Shown one piece after another: positions 38,548 to 47,328 of a stretch of DNA of 64,000 bases (position 1 is the stretch's first letter; the number at the start of each line of letters is the position of its first letter). The notes under the pieces are model-generated. The model searched no databases. It had not been told where the DNA came from and saw nothing but the letters and a program-made list of their open reading frames with translations. The translations under genes were made by a program, and so were the position numbers. Source of the stretch: JALZKA01 sp963717635 (GTDB taxonomy: Bacteria; Actinomycetota; Thermoleophilia; Solirubrobacterales; 70-9); assembly GCA_963717635.1 (NCBI GenBank), contig OY970347.1, positions 930,001 through 994,000 of the forward strand. Direction: 5' to 3'.

Positions 38548-39234
38548 GTGATCGCGGCCGCCGGCTCCGGAGCGCGACTCGGAGCCGGCGGCCCGAAGGC
38601 CTTGGTCGAGATCGCAGGGCGGCCGCTCATCGCCTGGTGCCTTGACGCGTTCGCCGCGGCTGGGTCGGTTTCCGCGATCGTGATCGCGGCACCGCCGGGT
38701 CATGAGGCCGAGATCGCGGAGCTGGCCCCCGGCGCCACCGTCGTGACCGGCGGCGAGGCGCGGTCGCGATCGGTCGCCAACGCGCTCGGGCGCGTCGAGA
38801 CCGACCTCGTCGCCGTCCACGACGCGGCCCGACCGCTGGTGACGGCCGAGCTGATCGATGCGCTGATCGCAAAGCTCGCCGACCGCCCCGACGCCGCCGG
38901 CGTGATCGCGGCGGCGGCCGTCACCGACACCGTGAAGCGCGCGCGTGAACCGCGCCCGGCGAAGGGCGAGTTCCCACGCGGCGGCCCGACCGTGGCGGAG
39001 ACCGAGAGCCGCGACCTCCTCTGGGCGGCGCAGACCCCTCAGGTCTTCCGGACCGGCGCCCTGCGCGAAGCGCTCGCCGGCGATCCCCAGCGGGTCGCGG
39101 CCGCAACCGACGACGCGATGCTGATCGAGAAGGCGGGCGGCAAGCTCCTGATCGAGCCGGCGCCCGCAGCGAACATCAAGGTGACGACGCCGGACGATCT
39201 GCGGATCGCCGCCGCCCTGCTCGAGGGCGCTTAG
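38548..39234 (+). CDS. ispD: 2-C-methyl-D-erythritol 4-phosphate cytidylyltransferase
   Basis: IspD attaches CMP to MEP in the non-mevalonate isoprenoid pathway. IAAAGSGARLGAGGPKAL is the CTP-binding loop, VAVHDAARPLV the central motif and TDDAMLIEKAGG the late one. The first canonical start, GTG 38548, falls directly in the first beta strand. A CTG at 38518, overlapping the carD end, would give MPKTPPQATAVIAAAGSG, which matches the normal family N-terminus better. The true start may therefore be non-canonical. Confidence 0.92.
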   Translation: MIAAAGSGARLGAGGPKALVEIAGRPLIAWCLDAFAAAGSVSAIVIAAPPGHEAEIAELAPGATVVTGGEARSRSVANALGRVETDLVAVHDAARPLVTAELIDALIAKLADRPDAAGVIAAAAVTDTVKRAREPRPAKGEFPRGGPTVAETESRDLLWAAQTPQVFRTGALREALAGDPQRVAAATDDAMLIEKAGGKLLIEPAPAANIKVTTPDDLRIAAALLEGA

Positions 39235-39237
39235 TCC

Positions 39238-39702
39238 GTGGGCATTTTCACACGGCTCCTGCTGGGCACCGGGAAGCTGAAGCCCGTTCTTGTCCAGGAG
39301 CTCGAGGCGGAGGGCTTGGTGCTGGTCGAGGAGGGTTGCCTGGGATCGATCCGCTACACGCATTTCAAGGCGCCTGGCAAGCGCTTCCACGGCAAGATCA
39401 CCGGGGAGCGCTTCGCGTTGGGGATCAGCGAAGATCGATTCGTGGTCTACTGCCGATCCGGTCGCGCCGAGTTGATCGACTCGCGCTTCTCGGAGCCGCG
39501 GCTTCGCGAGCTGGAGCTCTCGGTCGAAGATTCGGACAGAGTTGTGATCCTGGTCGATTACGAGCGGATGGGCGAGCCGAGCGTCGAGGGGAAGATCACG
39601 ATTCGCGCGCAGACGCCCAAGGCCGCCGAAATCGTCGAGCAGCTCCGGCGCCGGATCGAACTCGCCGCCGAGCCCGGCGCCAGGCGGACCTCGGGCGGCT
39701 AG
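39238..39702 (+). CDS. Conserved hypothetical protein, 154 aa
   Basis: A soluble alpha/beta protein beginning MGIFTRLLLGTGKLKPVL. It has alternating strands (FALGISEDRFVVYCRSG, RVVILVDYERMG) and a final helix. No family is recognised. It starts 3 nt after ispD and its stop codon TAG (39700-39702) is part of the -10 box of the next gene, so it sits in the isoprenoid operon region. Confidence 0.65.
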   Translation: MGIFTRLLLGTGKLKPVLVQELEAEGLVLVEEGCLGSIRYTHFKAPGKRFHGKITGERFALGISEDRFVVYCRSGRAELIDSRFSEPRLRELELSVEDSDRVVILVDYERMGEPSVEGKITIRAQTPKAAEIVEQLRRRIELAAEPGARRTSGG

Positions 39703-39712
39703 CGTACGGGCG

Positions 39713-40540
39713 GTGCTCACGGACTATCACGTGCACCTGCGCCCAGACGACCTTGAAACCACCCCCGCGGATCAGTTCTTCACGCAGGAGAACGTCGACC
39801 GCTACCGGGGGGCTGCCGCCACGGCCGGAATCACCGAGCTCGGCGTTTCCGAGCACGTCCACCGGTTCACCGCCGCTCTGGAGATCTGGGACCACCCGTT
39901 CTGGCGCGAGAACGCGCACGAGGACCTCTCCTCCTACTGCGAGTTCGTAGGCTCAACCGATCTGCGCCTTGGCGTCGAGATGGACTTCGTTCCCGGCCGT
40001 GAGGACCGGATCGCGAACGTTCTCGATGCGCACGACTTCGACTACGTCGTGGGCTCCGTGCACTTCGTCGGCGATGGCGCTGTCGACGACGACGAGTACG
40101 ACGTCTGGCGTGGCGGCATCGATCCTGACCGGCTCTGGCAGCGCTACTTCGAGATGATCGCCGAGGCGGCACGCTCCGGGCTCTTCGACATCCTCGCCCA
40201 CCCGGACCTGATCAAGTACTGGGGCGGTCAGCGGCCGGCGCCGAGCCGCGACCCCCGGTTCCACTACGAGCCGGCGATCGAGGCGATCGCCGACACGGGC
40301 GTCGCCGTGGAGGTCTCGACCGCCGGACTGCGCAAGCCGATCGGTGAGCTCTATCCAGCGGCGGCGTTCGCCGAGATGTGCGTGGAGGCCGATGCGGCGT
40401 TCGCGCTCTCGTCGGATGCCCACGTACCGGAGCACATCGGTTACGAGTACGAATGGGCGGTCGAGACGATGCGCGGGTGGGGGATCTCCGAGCTTTCCGT
40501 GTTCGAGGGCCGGAAGCGTCGGATGGAGGAGCTGGGATGA
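39713..40540 (+). CDS. PHP-domain phosphatase, histidinol-phosphatase-like
   Basis: A PHP-fold metal-dependent phosphoesterase of 275 residues. The metal-binding motifs are TDYHVHLRP at the N-terminus, GVSEHVHRF, VVGSVHFV, DILAHPDLIK and the late SSDAHVPEHIG. The family includes HisK-type histidinol phosphatases, but no other histidine genes are nearby, so the substrate is uncertain. The GTG has TAGCGT (39700-39705) 7 nt upstream. The gene ends overlapping ispF as ATGA. Confidence 0.85.
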   Translation: MLTDYHVHLRPDDLETTPADQFFTQENVDRYRGAAATAGITELGVSEHVHRFTAALEIWDHPFWRENAHEDLSSYCEFVGSTDLRLGVEMDFVPGREDRIANVLDAHDFDYVVGSVHFVGDGAVDDDEYDVWRGGIDPDRLWQRYFEMIAEAARSGLFDILAHPDLIKYWGGQRPAPSRDPRFHYEPAIEAIADTGVAVEVSTAGLRKPIGELYPAAAFAEMCVEADAAFALSSDAHVPEHIGYEYEWAVETMRGWGISELSVFEGRKRRMEELG

Positions 40541-40998
40541 GCGCACGGGTCGGGATCGGGTACGACAGCCACCGCTTCGTGGAGGGCGCGCGGCTCGTGC
40601 TGGGCGGCCTCGAGATCGAGCACACACACGGCCTCGAGGGGCACTCCGATGCCGATCCGGTCGCGCACGCGATCATCGACGCCGTGCTCGGCGCGGCCGG
40701 GCTGGGCGACATCGGCACTCATTTCCCGCCCGACGACGACCGCTGGCGCGACGCCGACTCGCTCGACCTGCTGCGGACCGCCCTGGCGATGGTCCGCGGA
40801 CACGTCGTGAACATCGACGCGACGGTCATCTGCGAGGCGCCGCGCCTGGGCAACCACCGGCCGGATATGGAGCGGCTGCTCAGCGCCGCCGCCGGTGGCC
40901 CGGTGAGCGTCAAGGCGACGACGAACGAGGGCATGGGCTGGCTCGGGCGCGGCGAGGGCGTGGCATGCATTGCCGTGGCGCTGCTCGAGGTCGGCTGA
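40537..40998 (+). CDS. ispF: 2-C-methyl-D-erythritol 2,4-cyclodiphosphate synthase
   Basis: IspF cyclises CDP-ME-2-phosphate, two steps after IspD. The N-terminal GIGYDSHRF, the metal-binding HSDADPVAHAIIDA and DIGTHFPPDD, and the C-terminal KATTNEGMGWLGRGEG are all present. Length is 153 residues, typical for the trimeric enzyme. The ATG overlaps the PHP gene stop by 4 nt (ATGA), so translation is coupled. Confidence 0.96.
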   Translation: MSARVGIGYDSHRFVEGARLVLGGLEIEHTHGLEGHSDADPVAHAIIDAVLGAAGLGDIGTHFPPDDDRWRDADSLDLLRTALAMVRGHVVNIDATVICEAPRLGNHRPDMERLLSAAAGGPVSVKATTNEGMGWLGRGEGVACIAVALLEVG

Positions 40999-41045
40999 GA
41001 GCGCAGCGGCGTAACGACAGCCGCCTGTGGGTAGGGTTCGGGCCC

Positions 41046-42683
41046 GTGATTCGCGAACGCGTGGGCAAGCTCAAGGTCGGCTCCCTCGGGATGCTGCCCG
41101 ACATCCCCTTCAACGTGAAGGTGCTGATCGAGGCCGGGGTCGTCCGGCCGACCCGGCCGGACAAGCTGGCCCGGGTCCTCCGTGAGCTCCGGCGCTGGGG
41201 AGCGTCACCGGCAGCGGGAGCCGCCGCGGCCGCGATCCGCTACCCGGACGAGACGATGATCATCGACGAGCTCGGTGCGCTGACCTTTGCGGAGGTGCAC
41301 AGGCGCTCCAACCGCCTGGCGCGTGCGCTCGCCAAGCGGGGCGTGAAGGAAGGCGACGGCGTCGCCCTGATGGCACGCAACCACCGCGGCTTCGTCGACG
41401 CTCTCCTCGCGATCTCGAAGCTGGGCGCCAACGCGCTGTTCATGAACACGATGTTCGCCGGCCCGCAGCTGGTTGGCGTCGTCGAGCGCGAGGATCCGAA
41501 GGCGCTGATCTACGACGAGGAGTTCGCGGAGCTCCTCTCCGAGATCAACGTCGAGATGAAACGGTTCGTCGCCTGGGACCAGGACGGCGGCACCGACGAT
41601 CCGAGCCTGGAGTCGCTGATCGCTGACGAGACCGACGACTCGGACCTCAAGCCGACGGACAGCTCGAGCAAGTTCATCGTCCTCACCTCCGGCACGACCG
41701 GGACGCCGAAGGGCGCGCAACGCGGTCAGCCGGACACGCTCGGCCCGATCGCCGCGCTGCTCTCGGTGATCCCGCTGAAGGCGCGCGAGACGACGATGAT
41801 CGCGGCGCCGCTGTTCCACTCCTGGGGCTTCGCCCACTTCTCGATCGGACTCTCGCTCAGCTCCACCTACGTGCTGCGCCGCAAGTTCGATCCGGAGGGC
41901 ACCCTCGAGGCGGTCGCCGAGACCGGGGCGACGGCGCTGATCGTGGTGCCGGTGATGCTGCAGCGGATCCTGGAGCTGCCGGAGGAGACGATCGCCAAGC
42001 ATGACCTCTCGTCGCTGAAGGCCACCTGCGTCTCGGGCTCGGCGCTGCCGGGCCCGCTGGCGACGAAGTGGATGGATCTCACCGGCGACAACCTCTTCAA
42101 CCTCTACGGCTCGACCGAGGTCGCCTGGGCGACGATCGCGAGCCCCGCGGACCTGCGGGATGCGCCGGGGACCGCGGGGCGGATCCCTCACGGCACGGCC
42201 CTGAAAATCGTCGACGAGGACGGGAACGAGCTTCCGAACGGGGAGACCGGGCGGATCTTCGTCGGCAACGAGATGAAGTTCGAGGGCTACACGGGGGGCG
42301 GCAACAAGGACATCATCGACGGGCTGTTGTCGTCGGGTGACGTCGGTCACCTGGACGAAGCGGGACGTCTGTTTATCGATGGTCGCGACGACGAGATGAT
42401 CGTCTCCGGAGGCGAGAACGTCTTCCCGCGCGAGGTCGAGGACCTGCTGGCCGGTCACGATGCGGTCAAGGAGGTCGCGGTGATCGGCGTCGACGACGAG
42501 AAGTACGGTCAGCGGCTGAAGGCGTTCGTCGTCCTCTCCGACGGGGAAGCCTTGGAGGAGGACGAAGCGAAGTCCTACGTCAAGTCGAACCTGGCCGGGT
42601 ACAAGACTCCGCGCGAGGTCGAGTTCATCGACGAGCTGCCGCGCAACGCGACCGGCAAGGTTCTGAAGCGCGAGCTTGCCTAG
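41046..42683 (+). CDS. Acyl-CoA synthetase (AMP-binding family)
   Basis: An ANL-superfamily ligase of 545 residues that activates a fatty acid to acyl-AMP and then acyl-CoA. The P-loop-like LTSGTTGTPKGAQRG motif is near residue 217, YGSTEVAWAT near 355 and the hinge DGRDDEMIVSGGENVFPREVE-type A8 region near 445. The catalytic lysine in NATGKVLKREL is at the C-terminus. The GTG at 41046 has TAGGGT (41032-41037) 8 nt upstream. With the two following genes it forms a lipid-related insertion between ispF and cysS. Confidence 0.92.
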   Translation: MIRERVGKLKVGSLGMLPDIPFNVKVLIEAGVVRPTRPDKLARVLRELRRWGASPAAGAAAAAIRYPDETMIIDELGALTFAEVHRRSNRLARALAKRGVKEGDGVALMARNHRGFVDALLAISKLGANALFMNTMFAGPQLVGVVEREDPKALIYDEEFAELLSEINVEMKRFVAWDQDGGTDDPSLESLIADETDDSDLKPTDSSSKFIVLTSGTTGTPKGAQRGQPDTLGPIAALLSVIPLKARETTMIAAPLFHSWGFAHFSIGLSLSSTYVLRRKFDPEGTLEAVAETGATALIVVPVMLQRILELPEETIAKHDLSSLKATCVSGSALPGPLATKWMDLTGDNLFNLYGSTEVAWATIASPADLRDAPGTAGRIPHGTALKIVDEDGNELPNGETGRIFVGNEMKFEGYTGGGNKDIIDGLLSSGDVGHLDEAGRLFIDGRDDEMIVSGGENVFPREVEDLLAGHDAVKEVAVIGVDDEKYGQRLKAFVVLSDGEALEEDEAKSYVKSNLAGYKTPREVEFIDELPRNATGKVLKRELA

Positions 42684-43168
42684 GCGCCGGTGCGCTCGGC
42701 CGTTCTTGCGGCGGCCTCGGCGCGGAGCTTTTCGTGCTCGATGAGTCGCTTGAGCTGCTGCAGCGACGTGCGCAGGTGCCCCGAGATCGTCGGCGCCGAC
42801 ACGCGTTCCGAGATCCAGCCTGTGAGACCGGCGCCCGCGACGCCGTACGCGTAGCGCAGTTCGACCCTGGTCGAGTTCGAGCCGGCTCGCCGCAGTCGCA
42901 GACGACCGCGCTGGTCGATGCCGGTGACCGAGCTCCAGGCCAGGTCGTTCGGCTCGTCCCACTCGACCATCTCGATCAGCCCGCCGACTTCGGCCGAACC
43001 AACCCGAAACAGCATCCGGCGCCGGGCGCCAAGGCCGGAATGCTGTTCGCCGTCGACATCCCAGCGCGTGATCCCCGACATAAAGTGCAGGTAGTTGTCG
43101 AGGTCGGCCAGGTAATCCCAGACACCCTCCTGGGGCGCCGAGATCACCACCGACTCGTTAAGACGCAT
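42680..43168 (-). CDS. SRPBCC-family protein
   Basis: A 162-residue START/SRPBCC-like protein beginning MRLNESVVISAPQEGVWDYL, with the usual cavity strands and a long C-terminal helix. The ATG at 43168 overlaps the stop of the upstream acyltransferase (TGATG), and its stop shares bases with the convergent acyl-CoA synthetase stop (CTAG). Coupling to a lipid acyltransferase suggests a lipid or acyl ligand, which is inference. Confidence 0.8.
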   Translation of the reverse strand: MRLNESVVISAPQEGVWDYLADLDNYLHFMSGITRWDVDGEQHSGLGARRRMLFRVGSAEVGGLIEMVEWDEPNDLAWSSVTGIDQRGRLRLRRAGSNSTRVELRYAYGVAGAGLTGWISERVSAPTISGHLRTSLQQLKRLIEHEKLRAEAAARTAERTGA

Positions 43169-44169
43169 CAGCCGATCACCGGGAAACGACGCTCGGCCGC
43201 CAGGCCGTCGAGGGTCTCCTGCATCAGCCCGGTCACGTGCTCGTAGACCTCGTCGACGTCCGGGTTCTCGCCGAACCGCTCGCGGACGTTGATTGCAGGC
43301 AGGACCTCGGTCGTCATCTTCGCCGGCAGCGGGATGCGCGGCAGGAAGTCGCCGATCGAAAGGCCCCAGGGCGGGGCGATCAAGATCGGCAACACCTTGA
43401 GCCGCATTGTCCTGTCGAGCCGCAACAGCTTCGCGAGCCATGCCCCACGGTCGAGCCACAGCGCGGTCTCCTGCCCGCCGATCGTCACGACCGGCACGAT
43501 CGGCGCGTTCTGCTCGAGCGCCAGCCGCACGAATCCGCGGCGGCCGCCGAAGTCGATCTTGGCGCTCTGCCAGCTCGGGCGATGGACCTCCCAGTCGCCC
43601 CCGGGGAAGACCAGCACGGCCGCTTCGGCCTCGAGCGCCTTCTCTGCATTCGCATGGGAGGCCGCCACCGTGCCGAAGTTGCGCAGGAACGGACCGATCG
43701 GCGAGGCGAGCACCAGGTTGTGGGCGAGCTGGTGGTAGCGGCGCTCGACGCCGAAGTAGGTCGAGAACGCAAGGGTGAAGATGATCGTCTCCGGCGAGAG
43801 GTTGCCGCCGGTGTGGTTGCCGACCAGCAGCACGCGGCCGCGCTCCGGGATGTTGCCCAGGTTGCGGACCTCGGCCCGGTACCAGAGGCTGGCGACGAGC
43901 CAGCTCAGCGGCAGGTTCTCGCGGATGTAGTCGGGATCGCGATCGTCGAGGTCGGCAGTCAGCCGCCGCTGTACCGAGCGCCCGACGCGGCGCAGCATCG
44001 TGCCGGCGACGTCCTGGCCGGCGCGGATCGCCTGACCCGTGGCCTCGCCCACGCGCTCGGCGAGGTCGTCGAGCGGGATGCGTTCGGCGATTGAGGGCGC
44101 GCCGCCATTAGCGCGGACGTGGTCGCCGTTGACGCTTGCGCGTTGAGCGAGCTTGCCGGGTTCGGACAT
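43168..44169 (-). CDS. Lysophospholipid acyltransferase-family protein
   Basis: A PlsC/LPLAT-type acyltransferase of 333 residues. The catalytic block appears as GNHTGGNLSPE, where the histidine is kept but the usual HxxxxD spacing is altered as in mycobacterial and DAGAT-like members. LVFPGGDWE is the second block. A helical N-terminal extension of about 85 residues precedes it. The ATG at 44169 has TAGAAT 6 nt upstream on its strand. It is divergent from cysS. Confidence 0.8.
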   Translation of the reverse strand: MSEPGKLAQRASVNGDHVRANGGAPSIAERIPLDDLAERVGEATGQAIRAGQDVAGTMLRRVGRSVQRRLTADLDDRDPDYIRENLPLSWLVASLWYRAEVRNLGNIPERGRVLLVGNHTGGNLSPETIIFTLAFSTYFGVERRYHQLAHNLVLASPIGPFLRNFGTVAASHANAEKALEAEAAVLVFPGGDWEVHRPSWQSAKIDFGGRRGFVRLALEQNAPIVPVVTIGGQETALWLDRGAWLAKLLRLDRTMRLKVLPILIAPPWGLSIGDFLPRIPLPAKMTTEVLPAINVRERFGENPDVDEVYEHVTGLMQETLDGLAAERRFPVIG

Positions 44170-44232
44170 GGGGCGATTCTAGACCGGAGCCGCGGAGCCG
44201 GTTGCGGGAGGGCCGCATCTAGGATGCGCGGC

Positions 44233-45585
44233 ATGCGCGAGGTGCAGATTCGCGACACCCTGAGCGGCGACGTCCGTGTGCTCGAGCCGCGTGAGCCCGG
44301 CAAGGTCGGCATCTACGCCTGCGGGCCGACGGTCTACTCACGGATCCACGTCGGCAACGCCCGTCCGTTCGTGATCTTCATGCTGCTGCGCCGGCTGTTC
44401 GCGGACCTCGGATACGAGCCGAGGCTCGTGATCAACGTCACCGATATCAACGACAAGATCTACGACGCGGCGCGGGAGGCCGGTGTGTCGTCCGCCGAGC
44501 ACGCCGCCGAGATGACCAGGCAATACATCGCCGACACCGAGTTGCTCGAGCTGGGGCGCCCGGATGCCGAGCCGCTGGCGACCGAGACCGTGCCGGAGAT
44601 CGTGGCGCTGATCGAGGCGTTGATCGAGGGCGGCCACGCGTATGAGTCCGGCGGCGACGTCTACTTCCGGGTGCGGAGCTTCGAGGGCTACGGGAAGCTG
44701 TCGAATCGCGATCCCGACGAGATGGACCAGGGCGAGGAAGCCGGGACCCAGAGCCTCAAGGAGGACGCGCTCGACTTCGCGCTCTGGAAGGCTCGGAAGC
44801 CGGGGGAGGACACGAGCTGGGAGTCACCCTGGGGCCCGGGCCGGCCGGGCTGGCACATCGAGTGCTCGGCGATGGCGGAGAAGCTGCTCGGCCCTGACTT
44901 CGAGATCCACGGGGGCGGTTCCGACCTGATCTTTCCGCACCATGAGAACGAGGTCGCGCAATCCGAGGCTGCCCGGGGCTTGCCCCTGGCGCGGGTCTGG
45001 ATGCACAACGGGATGATCCAGGCCGACGACGAGAAGATGTCGAAGTCGGTCGGGAACATCTTCCAGCTCTCGGAGGCGATCGATCGCTTCGGCGCGCCGG
45101 CGGTGGTCGCCTACCTGATCTCAGGCCACTATCGCCAGCCACTCGAGTTCTCCGAGGCGGCGCTGTCTGAGGCCCAGGCTCGACTGGAGCGGATTCGCAA
45201 CTTCCTGCGCGAGGACGCGGTTCCAGGCGACGATGAGTTCGTGGCCGAGCGCCGCGAGGCGTTCACGGCGGCGCTGTGCGACGACTTCAACACCCCCAGG
45301 GCGCTGGCGGCGTTGTTCGAGTTGGTCGCCGAGGCCAACCGCCGGCCGCTTGGCGGCGCCCGCGCTGCGGTCGTCGAGATGCTCCCGCTGCTCGGGCTTG
45401 AAGCGGTGTCGGCCGCGGAGGAGGAGCAGGGGGATCCGGAGGCACTGGAGAAGTTGGCCGAGCGTGAGGTGGCCCGCGCCGAGCGTGACTTCGAGCGGGC
45501 CGACCGGCTTCGCGACGAGCTCGCGGTTCTCGGCTGGGAAGTCCGCGACGGGCCGCAGGGCGCGCGCCTGGTGCGCAAGCCGTGA
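44233..45585 (+). CDS. cysS: Cysteinyl-tRNA synthetase
   Basis: A class I synthetase that charges tRNA-Cys. CGPTVYSRIHVGNARPF contains a zinc cysteine and the HIGH-type HVGN motif; WHIECSAMA, HHENEVAQSEA and KMSKSVGN follow. Length is 450 residues. ATG 44233 is chosen because TAGGAT (44220-44225) lies 7 nt upstream; an ATG at 44224 is part of that box. The stop overlaps the rlmB start as GTGA. Confidence 0.95.
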   Translation: MREVQIRDTLSGDVRVLEPREPGKVGIYACGPTVYSRIHVGNARPFVIFMLLRRLFADLGYEPRLVINVTDINDKIYDAAREAGVSSAEHAAEMTRQYIADTELLELGRPDAEPLATETVPEIVALIEALIEGGHAYESGGDVYFRVRSFEGYGKLSNRDPDEMDQGEEAGTQSLKEDALDFALWKARKPGEDTSWESPWGPGRPGWHIECSAMAEKLLGPDFEIHGGGSDLIFPHHENEVAQSEAARGLPLARVWMHNGMIQADDEKMSKSVGNIFQLSEAIDRFGAPAVVAYLISGHYRQPLEFSEAALSEAQARLERIRNFLREDAVPGDDEFVAERREAFTAALCDDFNTPRALAALFELVAEANRRPLGGARAAVVEMLPLLGLEAVSAAEEEQGDPEALEKLAEREVARAERDFERADRLRDELAVLGWEVRDGPQGARLVRKP

Positions 45586-46253
45586 GTCAGGCGGCCGGGG
45601 AGGTCATCTACGGCCGGCGCCCCGTGGCCGAGGCCAAGCGCGGCCGCCGCCGGGTACGGCAGGTCTGGACAGCCGAGGATCTGGGTGCGGCCGAGCTGAC
45701 GGAGCTCGCCGGGTCGCCTGAGCACCAGGGCGTGGTGGCCGAAGTGGATCCCTTCCCGTACGCGGACCCGGCGCGTTTGCTGGCGGAGCCCGATGCGCTG
45801 GTGATCGCGCTCGACCAGGTCCAGGACCCGCACAACCTCGGGGCCGTCTGCCGCTCGGCCGAGGTCGCGGGAGCCAGCGGCGTGGTGATCCCCGATCGCC
45901 GCTCGGCGGCCGTCACTGGCGCGGTTTGCAAGGCGGCCGCGGGCGCGGTCGAGCACCTGCGCGTCGGCCGGGTGCGAAACCTGGCGGATTGGCTCGCCGA
46001 GGCGAAGGGCACCGCCGGCCTCTGGGTCTACGGCGCCGAAGCGGGCGCCGCGAGTCCCCATTGGCAGGCCGATATGACCGGACCGGTGGTCCTGGTGCTC
46101 GGCAGCGAGGGCAAGGGCATCCGGCCGCGGGTCGCAGCGGCCTGCGACGCGCTGGTCTCGATCCCGGTGCGGGGCAGGACGGCGTCGCTGAACGTCTCGG
46201 CCGCGGCCGCGGTGCTGCTGTTCGAGGCCGTGCGCCAGCGCGAACCTGCCTGA
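45582..46253 (+). CDS. rlmB: 23S rRNA/tRNA 2'-O-methyltransferase, SpoU/RlmB type
   Basis: A SPOUT-fold methyltransferase of 223 residues. The N-terminal substrate-binding domain begins VIYGRRPVAEA. The catalytic knot has DQVQDPHNLGAVCRSAEVAG, LVLGSEGKGIRP and the closing IPVRGRTASLNVSAAAAV. RlmB methylates 23S rRNA G2251 in E. coli; the exact target here is inferred. The GTG overlaps the cysS stop. A short GTCTCC/GGAGAC hairpin (46260-46274) follows the stop. Confidence 0.92.
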   Translation: MSQAAGEVIYGRRPVAEAKRGRRRVRQVWTAEDLGAAELTELAGSPEHQGVVAEVDPFPYADPARLLAEPDALVIALDQVQDPHNLGAVCRSAEVAGASGVVIPDRRSAAVTGAVCKAAAGAVEHLRVGRVRNLADWLAEAKGTAGLWVYGAEAGAASPHWQADMTGPVVLVLGSEGKGIRPRVAAACDALVSIPVRGRTASLNVSAAAAVLLFEAVRQREPA

Positions 46254-46259
46254 ACCTGT

Positions 46260-46274
46260 GTCTCCTAGGGAGAC
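46260..46274 (+). terminator. Short hairpin after rlmB
   Basis: GTCTCC and GGAGAC form a perfect 6-bp stem with a 3-nt loop, 6 nt after the rlmB stop. It is small for a terminator, but it precedes a new promoter for the sigma factor gene. Confidence 0.4.
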
Positions 46275-46325
46275 CTTCGGACGGAAGCCGGAAACTGCAA
46301 CGAGACTTGCACAAGGCGGCGCGGG

Positions 46326-46355
46326 TTGACAGAACTATGCCCAGCGGCTTAGACT
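46326..46355 (+). promoter_or_regulatory. sigH promoter
   Basis: TTGACA (46326-46331), an 18-nt spacer and TAGACT (46350-46355) give a near-consensus housekeeping promoter. The roughly 115-nt leader that follows contains a CGAGC/GCTCG hairpin and purine-rich stretches before the GGAAGG ribosome binding site. Confidence 0.6.
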
Positions 46356-46476
46356 GCAATTCAGTAAGGGTGAACTAAAGGTCGAGCTTAGGCTCGTCCG
46401 GGGGAATCCCAATTCAGAGGAGAGAGGGCGCCCAGGGGAGGCAGCGGCGCCACCCGATTCCAATTGGAAGGATCGC

Positions 46477-47169
46477 GTGGCTATGTCTACCCAGCAAATT
46501 CAGGCGGTTGCACCCGCTCCGGCGGCCGCAACAGCCCAACGGTCTGAGGCTCGACCCGAGCTTGATGATCACTACCTCGTCGCCCTCGCCAAGCGGGGCA
46601 GCGCCGATGCATACGACCGCATCATCCGTCGTTATCGCGGCTTCGTGCGGCTCAAGTCCTCGTCCTACTTCCTGCTCGGGGGCGACTCCGAGGACCTGAT
46701 CCAGGAGGGAATGGTCGGTCTCTACAAGGCGATTCGCGACTACCGGACGGATCGCGAGTCGAGCTTCCGCAACTTCGCGGAGCTCTGCATCACCCGGCAG
46801 ATCATCACCGCGGTCAAGACCGCCAGTCGCAACAAGCACGCACCGCTGAACCAGTACGTGTCGTTCGCCCAGTCCCCTGCGGCGGCCGGCGATTCGGAGT
46901 CCACGCTCGAGGACGTCCTCCCGGGCCCGATCTCCGACGACCCGGCCGACCGCGTGATCGCGACCGAGGAGCTGCGGAGCCTGGTGTCATGCCTCGGCGA
47001 GGTGCTCTCGGAGCTCGAAAGCCGCGTCCTGGCGCTGTACCTGGACGGCTACAGCTACGAGGTCGTCGCCGAGCGGCTCGAGTGCGACACGAAGACGGTC
47101 GACAACGCGCTCCAGCGTGTGAAGCGCAAGGTCGCGTCGCACCTGAGCGAGCGCGAGGTGCTCCTGTAG
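46477..47169 (+). CDS. sigH: RNA polymerase sigma factor, SigH (sigma-70 group) type
   Basis: A 230-residue sigma factor. Region 2 (about 65-130) contains DSEDLIQEGMVGLYKAIRDY and a basic SSFRNFAELCITRQIITAV. Region 4 (about 165-225) ends with the helix-turn-helix YSYEVVAERLECDTKTVDNAL. This architecture and its place after rlmB match the SigH/Spo0H family of Bacillus, although sporulation is not implied. The gene symbol is by homology and context. GGAAGG precedes the GTG at 46477. Confidence 0.9.
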   Translation: MAMSTQQIQAVAPAPAAATAQRSEARPELDDHYLVALAKRGSADAYDRIIRRYRGFVRLKSSSYFLLGGDSEDLIQEGMVGLYKAIRDYRTDRESSFRNFAELCITRQIITAVKTASRNKHAPLNQYVSFAQSPAAAGDSESTLEDVLPGPISDDPADRVIATEELRSLVSCLGEVLSELESRVLALYLDGYSYEVVAERLECDTKTVDNALQRVKRKVASHLSEREVLL

Positions 47170-47196
47170 GCACCGCGAAGCAGATCCTTCCGCGTA

Positions 47197-47225
47197 CGAG
47201 CGCCCCGGTCCAACCGGGGCGCTCG
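47197..47225 (+). terminator. Hairpin terminator after sigH
   Basis: CGAGCGCCCCGG (47197-47208) and CCGGGGCGCTCG (47214-47225) form a perfect 12-bp stem with a TCCAA loop. It lies between the sigma factor stop and the tRNA gene. Confidence 0.85.
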
Positions 47226-47253
47226 CCGTTTCGGGGCTTATCCTCAGCGGCAC

Positions 47254-47327
47254 GCCCGCCTAGCTTCAATTGGTAGAGCACCGACCTTGTAAGTCGGGTT
47301 GTCCCGGTTCGAGTCCGGGGGCGGGCT
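47254..47327 (+). tRNA. tRNA-Thr (anticodon TGT)
   Basis: A complete cloverleaf. Acceptor GCCCGCC/GGCGGGC pairs fully; the D arm is GCTTCAATTGGTAGAGC; the anticodon stem CCGAC/GTCGG holds loop CTTGTAA with anticodon TGT at 47288-47290; the T arm is CCCGG-TTCGAGT-CCGGG. The CCA tail is not encoded. The next coding start lies one nucleotide after the discriminator base. Confidence 0.96.
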
Positions 47328-47328
47328 C

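Noticed and set aside
40344..41045. Long 5' extension of the acyl-CoA synthetase frame
   Set aside because: It overlaps ispF and the PHP gene in another frame; the GTG at 41046 has its own -10 box and a normal family N-terminus.
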